A stretch of 64,000 bases of DNA from Roridomyces roridus (lineage: Eukaryota; Basidiomycota; Agaricomycetes; Agaricales; Mycenaceae), in assembly GCA_029378245.1 (NCBI GenBank), contig JARKIF010000004.1:930001-994000 (forward strand), written 5' to 3'. A program made the position numbers and the translations under genes. The notes under the pieces were generated by a model. That model worked only from the letters and a program-made list of their open reading frames with translations, had not been told where the DNA came from and searched no databases. Every line of letters begins with the position of its first letter. Within the stretch, counting starts at the first letter, position 1. Shown piece by piece: positions 1 to 10,937 of the stretch.

Positions 1-3000
1 TGGTGGAGGCGTAGAAACAACGCGTGCTGGGGGCGGTGCAGCACCACCCGCCAACCTGGCTGCTTCCCGTTCTCGCCAGCCACCGCCACCACTCGAAGGA
101 GCACCTCCACGAAGCGCACCGGGCACGTATTTTCCCACCGCAGGACTCGGGCTCTCTCCACGTGGCGGCGTGCTGCCCATAGTCCCTCCACGAGTCGGCG
201 TAGCAGGAGTAGATGACACGGGTGTAGGAGCAGCAGGTCGCCGCCAAGCACTGTCTCCGTTTGTCGCAGCAGACGATGACGCAGCCCGTACACCAGATGG
301 GGGTGCCAACGCCAACGGTTTCCGGGCAGGAGGGGCTGCTTTTTCTGAAGAACGGGCGAGTCTGCGCGCCTCGGCCTCCTCCTCGCGTTGTTGCTGCAGC
401 CGCGCCTTCTCCAGCGCCTCGGCACGCTCCGTCTCCCGTGCTTTCCGAACGGCAGCAGCTTTTTCGTCCGCTTCGCGCTTGGCTGCCTCGGCAGCAGCAG
501 CTTCGGCTTCGGCTTCCGCCCGAATCCGCTCCTCCTCTGCACGGCGTTCTGCAAACTCATAAGTCTAGTCCAAGGGAAAAATAACGCATAAACTTACCGG
601 CTTCGAGCCGCTCCTGCTCCTGGATCCTCTCTTGCTCCTTCTTCTTCGCCTCCTCGGCCGCGAGCCTCTCTGCCTCGCGCTGAGCCAAAGCCGCCTTCCT
701 CCTCTTGTTCTTCTCTTCCTCGATCTTCCTCGCAGCCGCATCCCGCTTCTTGGCAAACTCCTCGCCCTTCTTGGCAAGCACAACCTCCCGATGCTTCTGG
801 TACTCGGGAATCATCCTCAACATCCGCTTCTTGGTCGCGAGATCCTCCTGGTGCGCTGCCCGTGAGGCTTCTTGACGCGCGGTGACGACGGCAGCAGCTG
901 TAGTGCGGTCCGCGGCTTGCTGTTGCTCGTAGTCGAGCGCAAGAAGTGGCCGCTCGTCCTTGCGATAAGCACGCTCGATGTGGTCGACGCGCTTGGCAAC
1001 GATCCGCAACCGTTCGTTGAGCTCCTTCTTCTCCTTCTCGAGTTGCGCCACCTGCATCCCGATGAGTCCCTCGGTATCGAGGGTGGCGACGCTCTGCGTG
1101 TCTCCGGCCTTCAAAATACCCTTCTCGACGAGGGTAGCCTTGTACCGCTCCGCATCCTGAGCCTTCATATCTTCCTGGATCTTGATAATCCGCTGCATCT
1201 CCCTCTTCCTCGCATCCTCCCTCGCCCGCCTCTCGCTCTCCTCTTTGTCCCGCCGCGAAGCGTCCGCACGCCTGACAGCCTCTTCCTTCTCCTTCCGGAC
1301 AGTAAGCTCGCTAAGCAGCTCCCGACGCCGGGCAACCAGCGCGCGGCGCAATTGCAGGGCCTTGCGTTCAGTCTTGACCGCATCTGCAAGGGCTTTGAAC
1401 TTTTCTTGCTGCTCCTCAGCCGTCAGAACCGGCGTCGGCTCCAATATCGTAAGAGCGTTGTGCAGCCCCTGCGCGACGCTCCCGAGGCGCGTGCGTACCA
1501 GCTCAGAGACTGTTTGCTGGACGGCAGCTTCTGCGTTGGAAGACGTCGAGGGCGTCGGCGGGATCTCCTCCAACACATCAGAGAACGCCTCGTCGACAAA
1601 GGTCAGGCTACCGTCCGCGTGGTCAACGCGCACGGAGAGTTCGCCACGACGCGCACAGCCCATGATGTAGCTCTCGACCTGCTCTGGCTCGAATACACCC
1701 TTTTCTTGCTTCTCCTCGCCCTCAAGCTCCCGAAGAGGGGAGAGAAGGTCCATGATGAAGGGAATGCGCACAGAGGCGTAAACCTGGGCGAGCTGGCTGA
1801 GCAGTCGACTGAGCAGGGCGCGTTGCAGGAGGGGAATATACGGCGCGTAGTCAGTGGAAGCGGCAAGTTCCTTGAGGATAGGCGCAACGGCACTGCAGAG
1901 AGTGAGCGGATCGAAAGTAACTTCGAGGACGTCGTAGAGCTGCGTAATCGCGGCTGGGGCGCGTTTGAGAGCATCCCGCGAGAGGGCATCCGCAAGGAGG
2001 GAGGCACGCGTGGGAGACTTGGTGAGACCGAGAAGGGCAGTAAGACGCGCCTTGGCGGGCTCCTCTTGAGCAGAGGCCAGGCCGACGGGGACGGCAAGGG
2101 CGCTGACGAGGACCTGGCCTGCGAGACGTGCCGCGTCCTCGGTCGATTTGGGGGAGGCCACAGCGTGGTAACGACCCCACGCAGCGGCATGGTAGAGGGC
2201 GTTGCCACTCATGAGGAAGATACGGGTGAGCTTTTCATAGTAGTTGGCCATCATGGCCGGGCGGGGCGCCTTCTTGGCCATGGTGAGGAGATTGTGAACG
2301 TCCTCGACGGAGCGGAAAGCTTCTTGCCATAGCTCGAGCTCGACAGAGGTGTTGAGCTGAGCGAAACGCGTGTCGAGGTGGTGCTGGAGCGTGTCGGGGT
2401 CGGAAAGGTTGATGGAGTGCGGTTGATGAGAGTATTTCGCGACGTTGGCGAGGTGCAGACGAAGCGTCTCGCATAGACGACGGAATTCGACTTTGCGCTG
2501 GTGCTTGAGGCAGAATTTGAATGCTTGTTGGGCGATATTCTACAGCAAGGTTATGAAAAACCGGAAGTAAAAAAAAGTGAGGGTACACACCTGGTAGATG
2601 ACCTCGAGCCGGGCGTTGTTTTTGAGGGTCTCCAAAGAGGTGCGGTAACTCTCCCAGAGGAACTTGAGCCATGGGGTGACGAGGGCGCGATCTGTCCGGT
2701 CCTTGCTCTGGTCCCCGCTAACGGCACCAAGGAGAATGCTCTCGGGCGTCTCGCTGGCCTCGAGATCCTCTACGTCGACGGCAACCTGGACAGCAGCCTT
2801 TGCCTGAGCCTCGGTGACTTTTTGGTCGGCTAGCTGGACAAAGCGGGTGATGATAGTCTCGATGCTCTGGACGTTGGTGTTTTGCGCAATGTTCTTGAAT
2901 TGCATGAGCCCTTCTTTGGCGGTCCTTCCCTTGCGCATGTCGACGCAGAGCTGGACGAAGCGGTCCATTATGGGTTCGAGCGACGCGAGTGGGGTGGAAC

Positions 3001-3118
3001 GGAAACGTTTGGAGGAGAACATCTCGGTGAGGGATTGGAGGGCGGCATGCGTCTGTCCGACGGACACGAGGCCCTCCGCCTGCTTGAGGACCGTCTCTGG
3101 CTTTGAGAACGGCGCCAT
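1..3118 (-). CDS. TIF32: eIF3 subunit a (partial, C-terminus beyond the window edge)
   Basis: Largest scaffold subunit of translation initiation factor 3, acting on the 40S ribosome in the cytoplasm. The start is the ATG at 3118-3116 (MAPFSKPETVLKQAEGLV). Exon 1 runs 3118-2591, exon 2 2539-598, exon 3 548 to the left edge; introns 2540-2590 (51 nt) and 549-597 (49 nt) have GT-AG ends and keep the frame. The N-terminal half is the helical PCI/MPN-interacting region, including QQAFKFCLK after intron 1. The second half is a highly charged Lys/Glu/Arg coiled coil. The last visible part has the fungal tail motif GKYVPGALR followed by Gly/Arg-rich sequence and is still open at base 1. The family assignment is firm; only the extreme C-terminus is missing. 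The 486-residue open frame on the other strand is an antisense shadow of the biased codons. Confidence 0.95.
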
Positions 3119-3454
3119 GACGGTGACTGAGGACGAAAAATTATGTAAGCAACTGTATTTGTACACAGTGATATCGCACGCCGTCGGCTGTGTCTATGAC
3201 TTGAACTTCGATGTTCAGTTCTCTGGAAATTCGGCAAATTGGTCTACTGCGGACTCTGTACCAGTCGATTGAAGACCGCCGTACAGCCTCATATGTCTTG
3301 CCCACGAAACTCTCCGATTCTTCATGGTTCCGCAGCAACGTTGAAACAACTGCCAAAATCTAGGGTTGCTGCGCCGTCTCTTTCTGAATACGTCGGTATG
3401 GTCGCCCGTAAGCTCGCGGACTCGAGACACTGCGGACGATAGTTTGCCATAATT

Positions 3455-3460
3455 TATAAA
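3455..3460 (+). promoter_or_regulatory. TATA box of the first RTA1-like gene
   Basis: TATAAA lies 80 bp before the ATG at 3540 and is followed by a pyrimidine-rich leader (CT-rich from about 3470), the usual arrangement in filamentous fungi. The 421-bp gap to the divergent eIF3a start holds no other recognisable element. Confidence 0.5.
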
Positions 3461-3539
3461 CGCGACGAACAGCGACCTCTTTACTTCATCTCACCTTTAC
3501 TTTCTTCTCTTTTCTTACCCACTCTTCATCGTTTTCGCC

Positions 3540-4551
3540 ATGGTTCAAGTTCAATGCATGGGCAAGTCTTATGAATCATTCACACCAACCAACATCTCAT
3601 TTTTCAACAGATCCTCGTTCCAACGACAACTACAACTTCATGTACTGCCCCTCGTTCCCAGCAGCAGTCATTTTCACAGCTCTCTTCGGACTCATCACCC
3701 TCACCCACCTCATCCAAGCCATCCACTACCGCAAACGCTTCTGCTGGGTCGTCATAATGGCGGGTAGTTGGGAAACGACCGGTTTCCTTCTCCGCGTCTT
3801 TGCGGTTCTGCACACAACCTCGCCCGCGTTCGGCATCCCCTCGCAGATCCTCATCCTGCTGTCCCCACTCTGGATCAACGCGTTCTTGTACGTCCTGATG
3901 GCGCGCTTTGTGTACTTTTTCGTGCCAGAGAAACGCGTCGCGGGGATCAGCGCACAGAGGCTCTCCCTCCTCTTTGTCCTGCTGGACATAACAGCCTTTA
4001 TCATGCAAGCCGGAGGAGGCATGCTTATCAACAGCGACACCCCCAAAATCGCACTTATGGGCATCCACATCTACATGGGCGGCATTGGGCTGCAGCAATT
4101 CTTCATCCTCGGTTTCATCGGCCTCGTCGTGCGGTACCACCTCCGGATGCGCCGTCTTAGCTTCGAGACGGGGGCCACAGCGTGGAGACGCCCTCTCTAT
4201 CTCATGTACGTTTCCCTCGGCCTCATCACAGTGCGTATAAATTTCCTCTCAACCAATCTCTGTACCTATTTCTGAACCCTCACCCAGTTGCGCATCATCT
4301 ACCGCCTCGTCGAATTTTCCTCAGGCGTGTACTCCCCCCTCACCATGCACGAAGCGCCTTTGTACGTCCTCGAGGCGCTGCCAATGGCTCTGGCGCTGAC
4401 CCTATGGTGCATCGTCCACCCGGGGATGTTCCTCGTCGGGCCCGAGAGCGAGTTTCCGAAAAAGGTCAAGAAATCAAAGAAGGTGAAGATCCAGGAGGCT
4501 GAGAAGTCTTTGGTTTCCGAGTGGTCACGGACGTCTAGTCCTGAGGTTTGA
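3540..4551 (+). CDS. RTA1-like seven-TM membrane protein, copy A
   Basis: Member of the fungal RTA1/RTM1/Rsb1 family of plasma-membrane proteins, linked in yeast to resistance against 7-aminocholesterol and to sphingoid-base or lipid export. Exons 3540-3561, 3611-4230 and 4288-4551 give 301 residues, normal for the family. Seven hydrophobic segments are visible between about residues 15 and 270, with RTA1-type motifs such as FIMQAGGG and GGIGLQQFFILGF, and a Lys/Glu-rich cytosolic tail. The first intron (3562-3610) starts with GC, not GT. This choice is supported by copy B at 20360-21338, whose first exon is also 22 nt and whose second exon starts with the equivalent codon. The intron at 4231-4287 is absent from copy B. 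Substrate unknown. Confidence 0.9.
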
Positions 4552-5670
4552 GTTGGCATTGGCATGGAAAATGGACCTTTGTAGTTTATTAAGTAGTTTA
4601 CCTTTTTTTAAATGGATACCAACGTGCTGGATGCACGGAATGTCAGTGCGTCCTCGACGTTCCTGTTACTATCCCCTTTGAACTTCGTGGTGTTCGGGTT
4701 GGTCGGATCAAAACGCTTCCGATCGGATTTCCAGTTTTCGCCGCCCCGCTGTTGCCTACATACCACAAGTTGCTACTTCGCGTCGCCGCTCCGATGATTT
4801 CACCGGACTCGGTCACCCTATGCCGCCGTGTGCGGCAGGAAGGAAAGTCCAGACTCGAACGGACTCGCGTAGTTCGAAAATAAGTTGAACGGTCTTGGCA
4901 GACCCTGCATAAGTACCGGGGCGGGCGGAATTGAAGGCGAGTTTGGTGCGGATTTCCCGCAGTCCCAGAAAATCCCAAAACCAGGGGCGGCGGGACCGGT
5001 GGACTAACTCGACGATATCAAGCCTGTTATCCGCATCTTGGTCGACGTCACTGTTGGCTTCTGGAATCTGGACGGACGCCAAACACGCCGTCGGGCGAAA
5101 CGCAAGCCCGTGCTCACCTTCTATGAACTCCTTCCAAGTTCTATCTGGATTCTGGCACCCACTCAATTGGCAGTCGAGGTCAAGGCTCAGTCCGTGGGTT
5201 TGACAGTAGGCGCGCTGGGATTTTTCGCAGAAATAGATTGCTGTCAGCTCCTTCTGCGGTCGGTCCGAGGATGCATATGTACGCTGCACTTTAACTGCGC
5301 TTCGTACCTGAGTACTCGGTGGCGATACCGGGACGCGGACGGCTGCGATGAGCGGCTGCCGTTGCAGAAAAGTCGGCATATCTATGTGGCGGCCGAGAGA
5401 AGAAAACTCCAACAGATTTCATTGAGAATCTGCCATAAGGGAAGGACGTTACCCAAGGCAGGTACCTGGAACGAGTCTGTAGCTCTCTGTAGAAATGGCC
5501 GGGGACGTTGAGAAAATGCCAGTTAGACCCTTGGAGAAATACGTCCTCGGAAGGAAAATCAAGGCGATGTGAGATGCAAGTTCGGAAGCAAAATGCAGCC
5601 GTATTTGGCCGCGTTTGTGATCAGTTGACACTCCGCGGCAGCGCTCAGGCTCTCTCCCGAATCTTCGCTG
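4552..5670. other. Intergenic stretch with one doubtful ORF
   Basis: About 1.1 kb between the first RTA1-like gene and the P450. The only long frame is 4813-5412 on the minus strand (199 codons, listed separately). No RNA gene, repeat or transposon end was recognised. Confidence 0.4.
4813..5412 (-). CDS. Doubtful hypothetical ORF
   Basis: An uninterrupted minus-strand frame of 199 codons between two confident plus-strand genes. I recognise no domain. It has four to five scattered Cys, but no paired zinc-ligand spacing that convinces me, no signal peptide and no membrane segment. It lacks introns, unlike almost all neighbours, and no core promoter is evident upstream. It may be a small lineage-specific gene, a remnant, or a chance ORF in GC-rich DNA. 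Confidence 0.25.
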   Translation of the reverse strand: MEFSSLGRHIDMPTFLQRQPLIAAVRVPVSPPSTQVRSAVKVQRTYASSDRPQKELTAIYFCEKSQRAYCQTHGLSLDLDCQLSGCQNPDRTWKEFIEGEHGLAFRPTACLASVQIPEANSDVDQDADNRLDIVELVHRSRRPWFWDFLGLREIRTKLAFNSARPGTYAGSAKTVQLIFELRESVRVWTFLPAAHGGIG

Positions 5671-5689
5671 CCAATGGGCAGCTATAAAA
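5671..5689 (+). promoter_or_regulatory. CCAAT and TATA elements of the P450 gene
   Basis: CCAAT at 5671-5675 is followed eight bases later by TATAAAA at 5683-5689, about 38 bp before the ATG at 5727. The spacing is tight but typical of a strongly positioned fungal core promoter. Confidence 0.5.
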
Positions 5690-5726
5690 GCATGATGGAT
5701 CCTTCCCTTCCCCGCGCCCACCCAAC

Positions 5727-7678
5727 ATGAAGCCCGGCTGCTACCGCGTGCGCCTCCTTGCCGATCTATCCCGTGCCTTTCTCCTCCCCTCCGCTCTCCT
5801 CTACACTGCGCTGCGGTTCTCCCAGGTCCGGCTTGCACCGCTGCTTTTAGCGCCCACATACACCGCGTTCATCATTTCATGGACGATCGCGCGGGGCCTC
5901 CTAGCCAATTGGTACCATGCGCGGAGAGCACGAGAGCTCGGCGCACAACCCATTCCGTGTGTCGTCGGACGGTGGCCGGGAAATATCGACGTACTGTTGA
6001 GGATGATCAAGGCGTTCAAGACAAGCTATGTCGGGGACGTTTATCTGGGGTTGTTCGAGGAGTATCAATGCACGACGCTCAATACGAGGATTCTGTGGAC
6101 AGATAGTGTGAGTGTCCGGCAGTGGATGGCCGCGGCGAAAACTAAATTTGTGAACAGATTATCACGATGGATCAGCAGCATTCCAAGTTTGTACTATCCA
6201 CTGGATTTGGTGGGTTCAACCGTGTGTACACGCTCAACTTCAAATTCAACTCTCGATTAGGGCATTTCTGGAGAGGCCATAAACAGAAGGAGCGCATGGA
6301 GACTTTCCTCGGACAGGGGATTTTCAACCGTGACGACGAGATGTGGAAGATGCACCGAAACATCGCCCGCCCATTCTTCGCCCGGGAACGCATCTCAGAC
6401 TTTGACATCTTTGAACGGTACACCCGATGTGCGCTCAAGCTCGCTGCGGACTCTACTCTCCCCATCGACGCTCAAGACCTCTTCTCGCGCCTCACTCTCG
6501 ACGCGGCATCTGAATTCCTCTTTGGCGCTGACCTCAACACGTTGGGCGCCGCCCTCCCGATCGCAGGCAAGACGGAGATGGGGCCAAAGGGGAGCGCGAC
6601 GGATGATAGTTGGGGCGCATTTGCAAAGGCGTTTGAAATGAGCCAACAAGTTATCACCCAACGGGGACGGATTGGGAATATGTGGCCATTGTTCGAGATG
6701 TTCAAGGACCGGAATGCGGAGAATGCAGAGGTGATACGTGACTGGTTGGATCCACTTGTGAGGCAGGTGGTCGACGAGAAGGTCCAGGCCAAGGAGAGCG
6801 GGATGCAGCCGAGTCCGGTTGCGGACAAGACTTTTTTGCAGCATCTGGCCGATAGTACTGATGGTGGGTTGAATTTCCTGTTCTGATATTGCAACTAACG
6901 ATTCGTAGATTATGTGCTGATACGAGACCAGCTGCTCAGTGTCCTGCTGGCTGCGAGGGACACGACGGCGTGTCTGTTGACATTCGTGGTATATTTTATG
7001 GCTATTTATCCCGACGTGGCCACGCGTCTTCGGGCGGAGGTGCTCGAACACTGCGGACCTCGCGGATTCCCGTCTTACGAGAACATCAAGAATATGAAAT
7101 ACAGTGAGTCTCGGTCCAAGTCGTTTCAGCGAAGCTAACGTTTTGTAGTGCGAGCCGTGATTAACGAAGTCCTGCGCTTGTATCCACCGGTACCATTAAA
7201 TGTCCGAGAGTCACGCAGCGAGGCATGTGTACTCCCGCCCTCCGACACGTCGTCTTCCCAACAACTGCCGTATTACATGCCCGGCAGCACCACGATCATA
7301 TACCTTCCCCTGCTGATGCAACGCAACCCGTCCCTATGGGGTCCCGACGCAGACGAATTCGATCCGGAGCGATGGCTGGACCCAGCGCGTCTATCCCGCT
7401 TCGTCAGCAACCCGACCATGTTCGCGCCATTTAGCGCCGGTCCAAGGGTTTGTTTGGGACAGAACTACGCGTACAACGAGGCTTCGTATGTGCTTGTGCG
7501 GCTGTTGCAACGATTCGAGAGGTTTGAACTGGCGGGAGAGTGTCAGCCGGCTGGGTCGGAGCCGCCAAAGGAGTGGAAGGAAAGAAAGGGTAGGCAGAGG
7601 GTAGAGAAGATTTGGCCCGCGGCGGCGTTGACGCTGTTCGTCAAGGGTGGATTGTGGGTTAGATTTGTGCCAAGTTGA
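5727..7678 (+). CDS. Cytochrome P450 monooxygenase, CYP63-like
   Basis: Membrane-bound class II P450 of the type expanded in white-rot and litter fungi, where CYP63 members hydroxylate alkanes, fatty acids and aromatic xenobiotics. Exons 5727-6107, 6158-6863, 6909-7103 and 7149-7678 give about 603 residues; introns are 45-50 nt with GT-AG ends. The N-terminus has two hydrophobic stretches (residues about 10-60). Motifs in order: WKMHRNIARPFF (C-helix), ARDTTA (I-helix oxygen groove), EVLR (ExxR), the PERW motif, and the haem loop FSAGPRVCLG with the thiolate Cys. Residues encoded by about 6226-6264 align poorly with relatives and might be a spliced 39-nt intron, which would shorten the protein by 13 residues. 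It has its own promoter and no gene-cluster partners, so a substrate cannot be inferred. Confidence 0.92.
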
Positions 7679-8242
7679 ACTCCGAATAAACCGGATCACG
7701 GACCTTTAAATTTGCGATCGCGATTGTTTGTGCATGTTAAAATTTTCTTCCTCTTCCCTCCCTCCAACTCTCCCTGTGAGTCCCTGTTCTCGTTCTTTCT
7801 CGTGATTACACGTTTTTCTTAATTAGACTACGAGTGCACGTTGCGCGACGAGTTGATAAATGCTCTACATCTTTTTGTAGCTGAACCCTCTCTTTTTTCT
7901 CATTGGCGCATCATGTCTTTTCTTGGACTGACCTGGGACTGTTTCTAGGGCTCCATTGGTGGCTACGGCGGTTGTTGGAGAAGTATGTACCATGCTGTCT
8001 TGTGTAGCAATGTCACCTTCTTCCTCTCTTCTCTGCACTCCTGTCATCACGAGCCTTTCCTCCTCACCGCCATCCCAATGAGGCGTTTTCACCCTGGTCG
8101 CCGCGGTATCAGTAACGTCCTTAGAGCCTGAGATTGTCAAGGGAACGATTAACAGGGTGGCCTCACGGCATGGGTGCGTAGCACGCATGTTTTCCCATCC
8201 TTTATTTCTCAATCTTCCCCTTTTCCTTTCCCTCTAGCGTGC
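7679..8242. other. Intergenic / 5' leader region
   Basis: About 560 bp between the P450 stop and the next start. It contains CT-rich blocks (7745-7800 and 8020-8060) like a fungal leader, and possible leader-intron ends (TCTAG at about 8236). No coding frame is convincing. Confidence 0.35.
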
Positions 8243-9620
8243 ATGGCCTCGAGCAGGGACTCGATCCGCGCCTCTTTATACGACGTCTTCCTCGAGCTCG
8301 GCGCGTTCGATGACAATAGCCGCGTCGCAGAGTGGATGTTCACCGATCCCGCCCTTGTTCTGCCGGACCCAGACGAGGTCGTGGAGCGTCGTCCTCTTCG
8401 ATTCATTGAAAGCGAGAGGCCGAAGCTTGCTGTAGAGACGTCTCCGCCCAAGAGACCAACCTCGCCTTTCAAAGGCTTTTCGACGCCGAAAGCGTATCAA
8501 ATCTCGCAGGTCCAAGACTGAATCGACTTCTATTTCTTCTTCTTCTTCAAGATCGCCGCCGTCTGGTGACGGCTATGACACGGACGAGGGCTACGCTACC
8601 GCCTCGCAGCATTCGACTCCGAAATCTATATCGCGCGTTCGCAAGGTGTTTAGCCATCAGCCCAGCACCAAATCCACTCCTACAGAGTCTCCCACAAATG
8701 CGTTGCCGCCGCTGCCTACCATCCGCGAGAAGCTCAGGTCTTCTGCACCCCCTCCGCCTGTAGCCGTCAAGAAATCGTCGTCTATATTCCGCAAGAGAGC
8801 CAAATCTCCTGCACCGGAAGACGACGATCTACAGCAGTGGCACGAAGTCGCGGCGCTCTCGCCCCGCATCTTCAATCCCTCTGTGGACAACGGTGTACCG
8901 CTGGTGGCTCCAGCTCCTGCGCCGCCCAGTGCGTTAGGCAGTTGATCAGCCCCAGGAGAGGACCAGCCCGAGCGCCAGCCCTCGAGAGGGAGCCAGCGGC
9001 TCTCTTTTGCTCTCCCACGGGGGCTCTTCCATTCGCTCAGCGTTACAAAGCGGCGTGTTACTCCCAGGGAGGAGGAAACCACGCCTCCGCGTCAGCGCCC
9101 TCGGCCGCAGTCGCTTGAGCTACCGCCGCCCCAGACGCCGCGCTTTGCGACGTCCTTGCCTTCTTCACCCTTCATTCTCGTCGCCGAGGACGGAAGTACT
9201 ACGCCTGGCCCGCGTACTCCTTTCGTCTTTGTCTCTACCATCGACAACCCTACACCACTGAATTCGGCTGCGATGAGGAGGTTCTCGGACGTGACGAGCA
9301 TGACGGCGCCCTTGTACCCGCTCTCCATAGCGAGAACGTTGAGGAGGAGCATGGTTTTTGATCAGGCGATGGAATCGCCCGCCTTGCGTCCTAGCAACTC
9401 CTACTCGTCCTTGCACGAAATCTACGCACTGTACGATCAGCCTATTCCGGCGATCCAGCGTGGCAAGGAGGCGCCGTTCCCTGCGAGGCCGATCCTTCCG
9501 CAGCCACTGTCGACGGGCGAGTCGCGAGCGGCGACCATACAGAGATACAGGGAGTTTTCGGAGCAGCTAGTCGAGTTGACGCCGACTTCGACTCCGACGA
9601 GGCGGGGTTCTCATTGGTAG
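8243..9620 (+). CDS. Low-complexity Ser/Pro-rich protein of unknown function
   Basis: I do not recognise the family. The start is chosen at 8243 (MASSRDSIRASLYDVF). The frame leaves an acidic, possibly globular start (residues 1-60) through an intron that fits at 8432-8474 (43 nt, GTAGAG to AAAG). It then runs through a basic stretch (FRRRKRIKSRRSK, a likely nuclear signal), Ser runs, PPLP-type Pro repeats and a C-terminal part to the stop at 9620. One in-frame TGA at 8943-8945 interrupts this frame. It is removed without frame change by a possible intron 8893-8955 (63 nt, GTGTAC to CCCCAG). Codon use is consistent on both sides, so the two halves belong together. It is probably a disordered regulatory protein. 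Confidence 0.5.
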
Positions 9621-9671
9621 ATAATGAATAATGCATACATGTTGTACAACGAATATGGAATGGCACGATTA

Positions 9672-10718
9672 CTACGCGTAGATAAGCTCCAAGCTACCGT
9701 CAGCTAGATCGGCAACCGTGTCGTCCATGGAGAGGACGACGCGAGCGCCATCTTGGCTCGTCACCAGTACGCTCTTTCCGGGATCAATCCTCCTTTTCTC
9801 GCAGACCCTTTCGCGAACGTCAGCCAATAGCGTGTTTGGCGTCCTTGAAGCTGAATCAAAAGGTGGTCGCAGAGGTTACACGATGGCTTACACGGACAAC
9901 GTCGTATACACCCGACCGTCAGAAACCACCGGGTCGGTCATCGTTATACGGAGTAAGGTTCGAGAATTGTCGACAGGAAATGGTCGGCGGAACTTGGCCA
10001 TGGGCGACACCAAGTCCGAGGAATGGGCTCGGAGTCTGTGCCATTCGTCCGGAAGTCCCTGCCACAGTTCAAAGTGCCAGAAAACAGATCGAGGGATAGA
10101 CTCACGACGTATTCACCGGACGACGCGTCGACGTGGACATGGACGTTGTGCCTAAAGTTCCAGGGTTGGCTCACGGGTGTGATTCGGAGGTAAATGTCGT
10201 CCTGCCAGTCTGCAATACCACCGTTAGCTCAGAAATTAAGAGTAGGTAGTGTCGAAACGCTTGCCGTATAGATCATCGTCGCACTTGAATCGCAGCAGAT
10301 ATCGTTTACCCTGTATCGTCTCCAAAACGAGGATGGGTGCCCCGGATTCTGCTCGATCGAGTTTCACGATATCCGAGAGCAGAATGGTGTTGCACTGGGA
10401 ATGCCATGAACTCTATACGTCTTCAGCTGGGAGGGTGCGCACCGTCGATGAGTTATGCTTGAACACCAGATACTTGTCCGTCAAGACGAGCCAGTTAATC
10501 CTATGTAACAGCGACATTGCACGACGTCCTTGAATCTGCTTGACATGTGCCCGCCCAGTGCGGATTATTTGCCCCTGGTTCGCAGAGTACGGCGGCGGTG
10601 GCGCATCGCGTCTCCCCCGACGACGACGAGGAGACGGGACGCCAATGGTGAATCGAATATGGACGGTCAACGAGCAGAGCTTGGACGAAGGTACCTCATC
10701 TTCGTAGAGTTTCGACAT
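9672..10718 (-). CDS. PH-CRIB adaptor without a kinase domain (Cla4/PAK-like N-terminus)
   Basis: Five exons (10718-10443, 10394-10265, 10209-10106, 10058-9892, 9843-9672) join in frame to 282 residues. Residues about 60-150 form a PH domain of the kind found in Cla4-type kinases (WLVLTDKYLVFKH, then ILLSDIVKLDR and RYLLRFKCDDDLY), expected to bind phosphoinositides. A CRIB motif follows at once: PWNFRHNVHVHVD and GEYVGLPDEW match the consensus for binding GTP-loaded Cdc42/Rac. Instead of a kinase, the last 90 residues look like a small ubiquitin/RA-like fold (NTLLADVRERV, then DGARVVLSMDD) and end at a clean stop. The second intron can be read with a GC donor (10264) or a weak GT six bases later, both in frame. 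It is probably a membrane-recruited Cdc42/Rac effector or scaffold. Confidence 0.75.
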
Positions 10719-10937
10719 GGAGAACGGAAGAAAGCAGGGTTAGCAGTCGCATTTATACACATCCGTCGGGCGCTTGTTTGAGGGAAGAAAGAGCTGAATG
10801 GGGAGTTGCTGTTGCTTGTCGGCCATAGCCTCGCCAAATAAGAGCCAGGACGTCAAAAGCTGTATGTTGTCAAGGTGATGAAGTAGAACACAGTCACAAA
10901 AATTTTGAGTACAAAGTACAGTTTTTACAATTCTATC

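Noticed and set aside
872..2332. 486-codon plus-strand ORF
   Set aside because: Exactly antisense to the charged coiled coil of eIF3a; Leu/Arg-rich translation is the shadow of Glu/Lys/Ala codons.
4813..5412. Zinc-finger protein
   Set aside because: A few Cys and His are present but not in paired spacing; retained only as a low-confidence ORF.
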